This document shows positions 5,117 to 5,741 of a stretch of DNA of 5,741 nt, one piece after another (position 1 is the stretch's first letter; the number at the start of each line of letters is the position of its first letter). The stretch comes from Nitrospiraceae bacterium (GTDB taxonomy: Bacteria > Nitrospirota > Thermodesulfovibrionia > UBA6902), in assembly GCA_020354155.1 (NCBI GenBank), contig CP070644.1, positions 392,223 through 397,963 on the forward strand. Reading direction: 5' to 3'. The position numbers and the translations under genes are program-made. The notes below the pieces were generated by a model. That model made no database searches. It was not told the origin of the DNA and saw only the letters and a program-made list of their open reading frames with translations.

Positions 5117-5741
5117 ATGAAAAGATTTTCACTGTTGCCTGCCTTAATACTAACATGTGCACTCATAGCTACCACGGGCTGTAATAATACGGATTCCAAA
5201 AGATCAGACAAGTCATCAAAGTCAAGTGAATCAATGCAATCAACTCAGTCACTGCAATCGACACAAGCTCAGATTCCTCTGGCAGGAAAAATTATTGAAA
5301 CAATGGACAGCGGTAACTATACTTTCATGAATATCGAACACAACGGTCGTACCACCTGGGTGGCTACTTCCCAAATGAATGTAATGATTGGTCAGGATAT
5401 ATCTTTGAAACCCGGGATGACAATGACTAATTTTGAAAGTAAAACTCTTAACCGGACTTTTGACTCTATCGTTTTTTCGGGCGGCCCAACTGATGATTTT
5501 TCAGGACCCCTATTAACGAATACGCCTGACGATAACAGCCAGGTACAATCTGCTGTAACAGAACCAATCAGTGTTGAGAAGGCGACCGGGTCTGATGCAT
5601 ACACAGTATCTGATCTTTATGAAAAAATGGCTTCTCTTGAGAACAAAAGAGTTGTGATACGAGGAAAGGTTGTGAAGTTCTCTGCCAATATCATGGGCAA
5701 GAACTGGATCCATATTCAGGACGGGAGTGGCGATTCTTCAG
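5117..5741 (+). CDS. Lipoprotein with two OB-fold-like domains (3' end cut by window edge)
   Basis: The first 208 residues are visible. A basic start (MKR), a hydrophobic core and the lipobox ATTGC with Cys22 predict export and lipidation on the periplasmic side. A Ser/Gln/Lys-rich linker (about 23-52, with the repeated QSTQ) acts as a tether. Residues 53-120 (GKIIETMDSGNYTF, WVA, NFESKTLNRTF) match the NrfJ-like/OB-fold module usually seen as GKVVETMDAGGYTY...KTLNRTF. After a variable stretch, residues 163-208 (VSDLYEKMASLENKRVVIRGKVVK, NIMGKNWIHIQDGSGD) start a second OB-type domain, also known from small periplasmic proteins of anaerobes. Such domains bind ligands or partner proteins; no catalytic residues are visible. 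The gene lies 25 nt after the small lipoprotein-like frame and probably shares its promoter. Role unknown. Confidence 0.85.
   Translation, partial: MKRFSLLPALILTCALIATTGCNNTDSKRSDKSSKSSESMQSTQSLQSTQAQIPLAGKIIETMDSGNYTFMNIEHNGRTTWVATSQMNVMIGQDISLKPGMTMTNFESKTLNRTFDSIVFSGGPTDDFSGPLLTNTPDDNSQVQSAVTEPISVEKATGSDAYTVSDLYEKMASLENKRVVIRGKVVKFSANIMGKNWIHIQDGSGDSS

Noticed and set aside
5392..5713. Minus-strand open frames opposite the lipoprotein
   Set aside because: They are antisense to a frame with a clear lipoprotein signal, strong ribosome binding site and family motifs. Nothing in them is recognisable.

Overview
The window looks like chromosomal DNA from a Gram-negative, probably anaerobic or facultative bacterium. 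Two reading frames begin with lipoprotein signal peptides. An FNR/CRP-type palindrome sits at an activator position in front of a citrate synthase gene. The intergenic regions carry short palindromic repeat elements of a kind common in deep-branching Gram-negatives. The double OB-fold lipoprotein at the right end resembles proteins I associate with Desulfobacterota/Geobacter-like and Nitrospirota genomes. This placement is only a guess, because no phylogenetic marker is present.

Layout. Positions 1-1084 (minus strand) hold a citrate synthase that runs off the left edge. Positions 1085-1416 are a divergent intergenic region. It contains a citrate synthase promoter (TATAAT with a 14-bp TGAT-N4-ATCA palindrome about 42 bp upstream of the predicted start), a 79-109 bp inverted-repeat element, and a tandem TATAAT next to the following gene. 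Positions 1417-3048 (plus) encode a thiamine-diphosphate enzyme of the acetolactate synthase type, with no regulatory subunit beside it. A 189-bp gap with a 20-bp perfect palindrome and a second hairpin leads to 3238-4635 (plus), an NAD(P)-dependent aldehyde dehydrogenase with a strong ribosome binding site. Positions 4636-4944 are non-coding and rich in repeats: a half copy of an inverted-repeat element, a tandem 16-mer, a 12-bp palindrome, a long imperfect inverted repeat, and a good sigma70-type promoter. That promoter precedes a tiny lipoprotein-like frame (4945-5091) and a lipoprotein with two OB-fold-like domains (5117 to the right edge, incomplete).

How the genes may work together. Citrate synthase and the acetolactate synthase-like enzyme both act at the pyruvate/acetyl-CoA node, on divergent transcripts. 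The acetolactate synthase-like enzyme and the aldehyde dehydrogenase are probably one functional unit in which keto-acid-derived carbon is carboligated or decarboxylated and an aldehyde is oxidised; the substrate cannot be read from sequence. The lipoprotein segment is a separate unit with its own promoter. No mobile element with a transposase, no CRISPR array and no RNA gene was found. The most unusual content is the regulatory and repeat architecture between genes and the aldehyde dehydrogenase with altered signature motifs.
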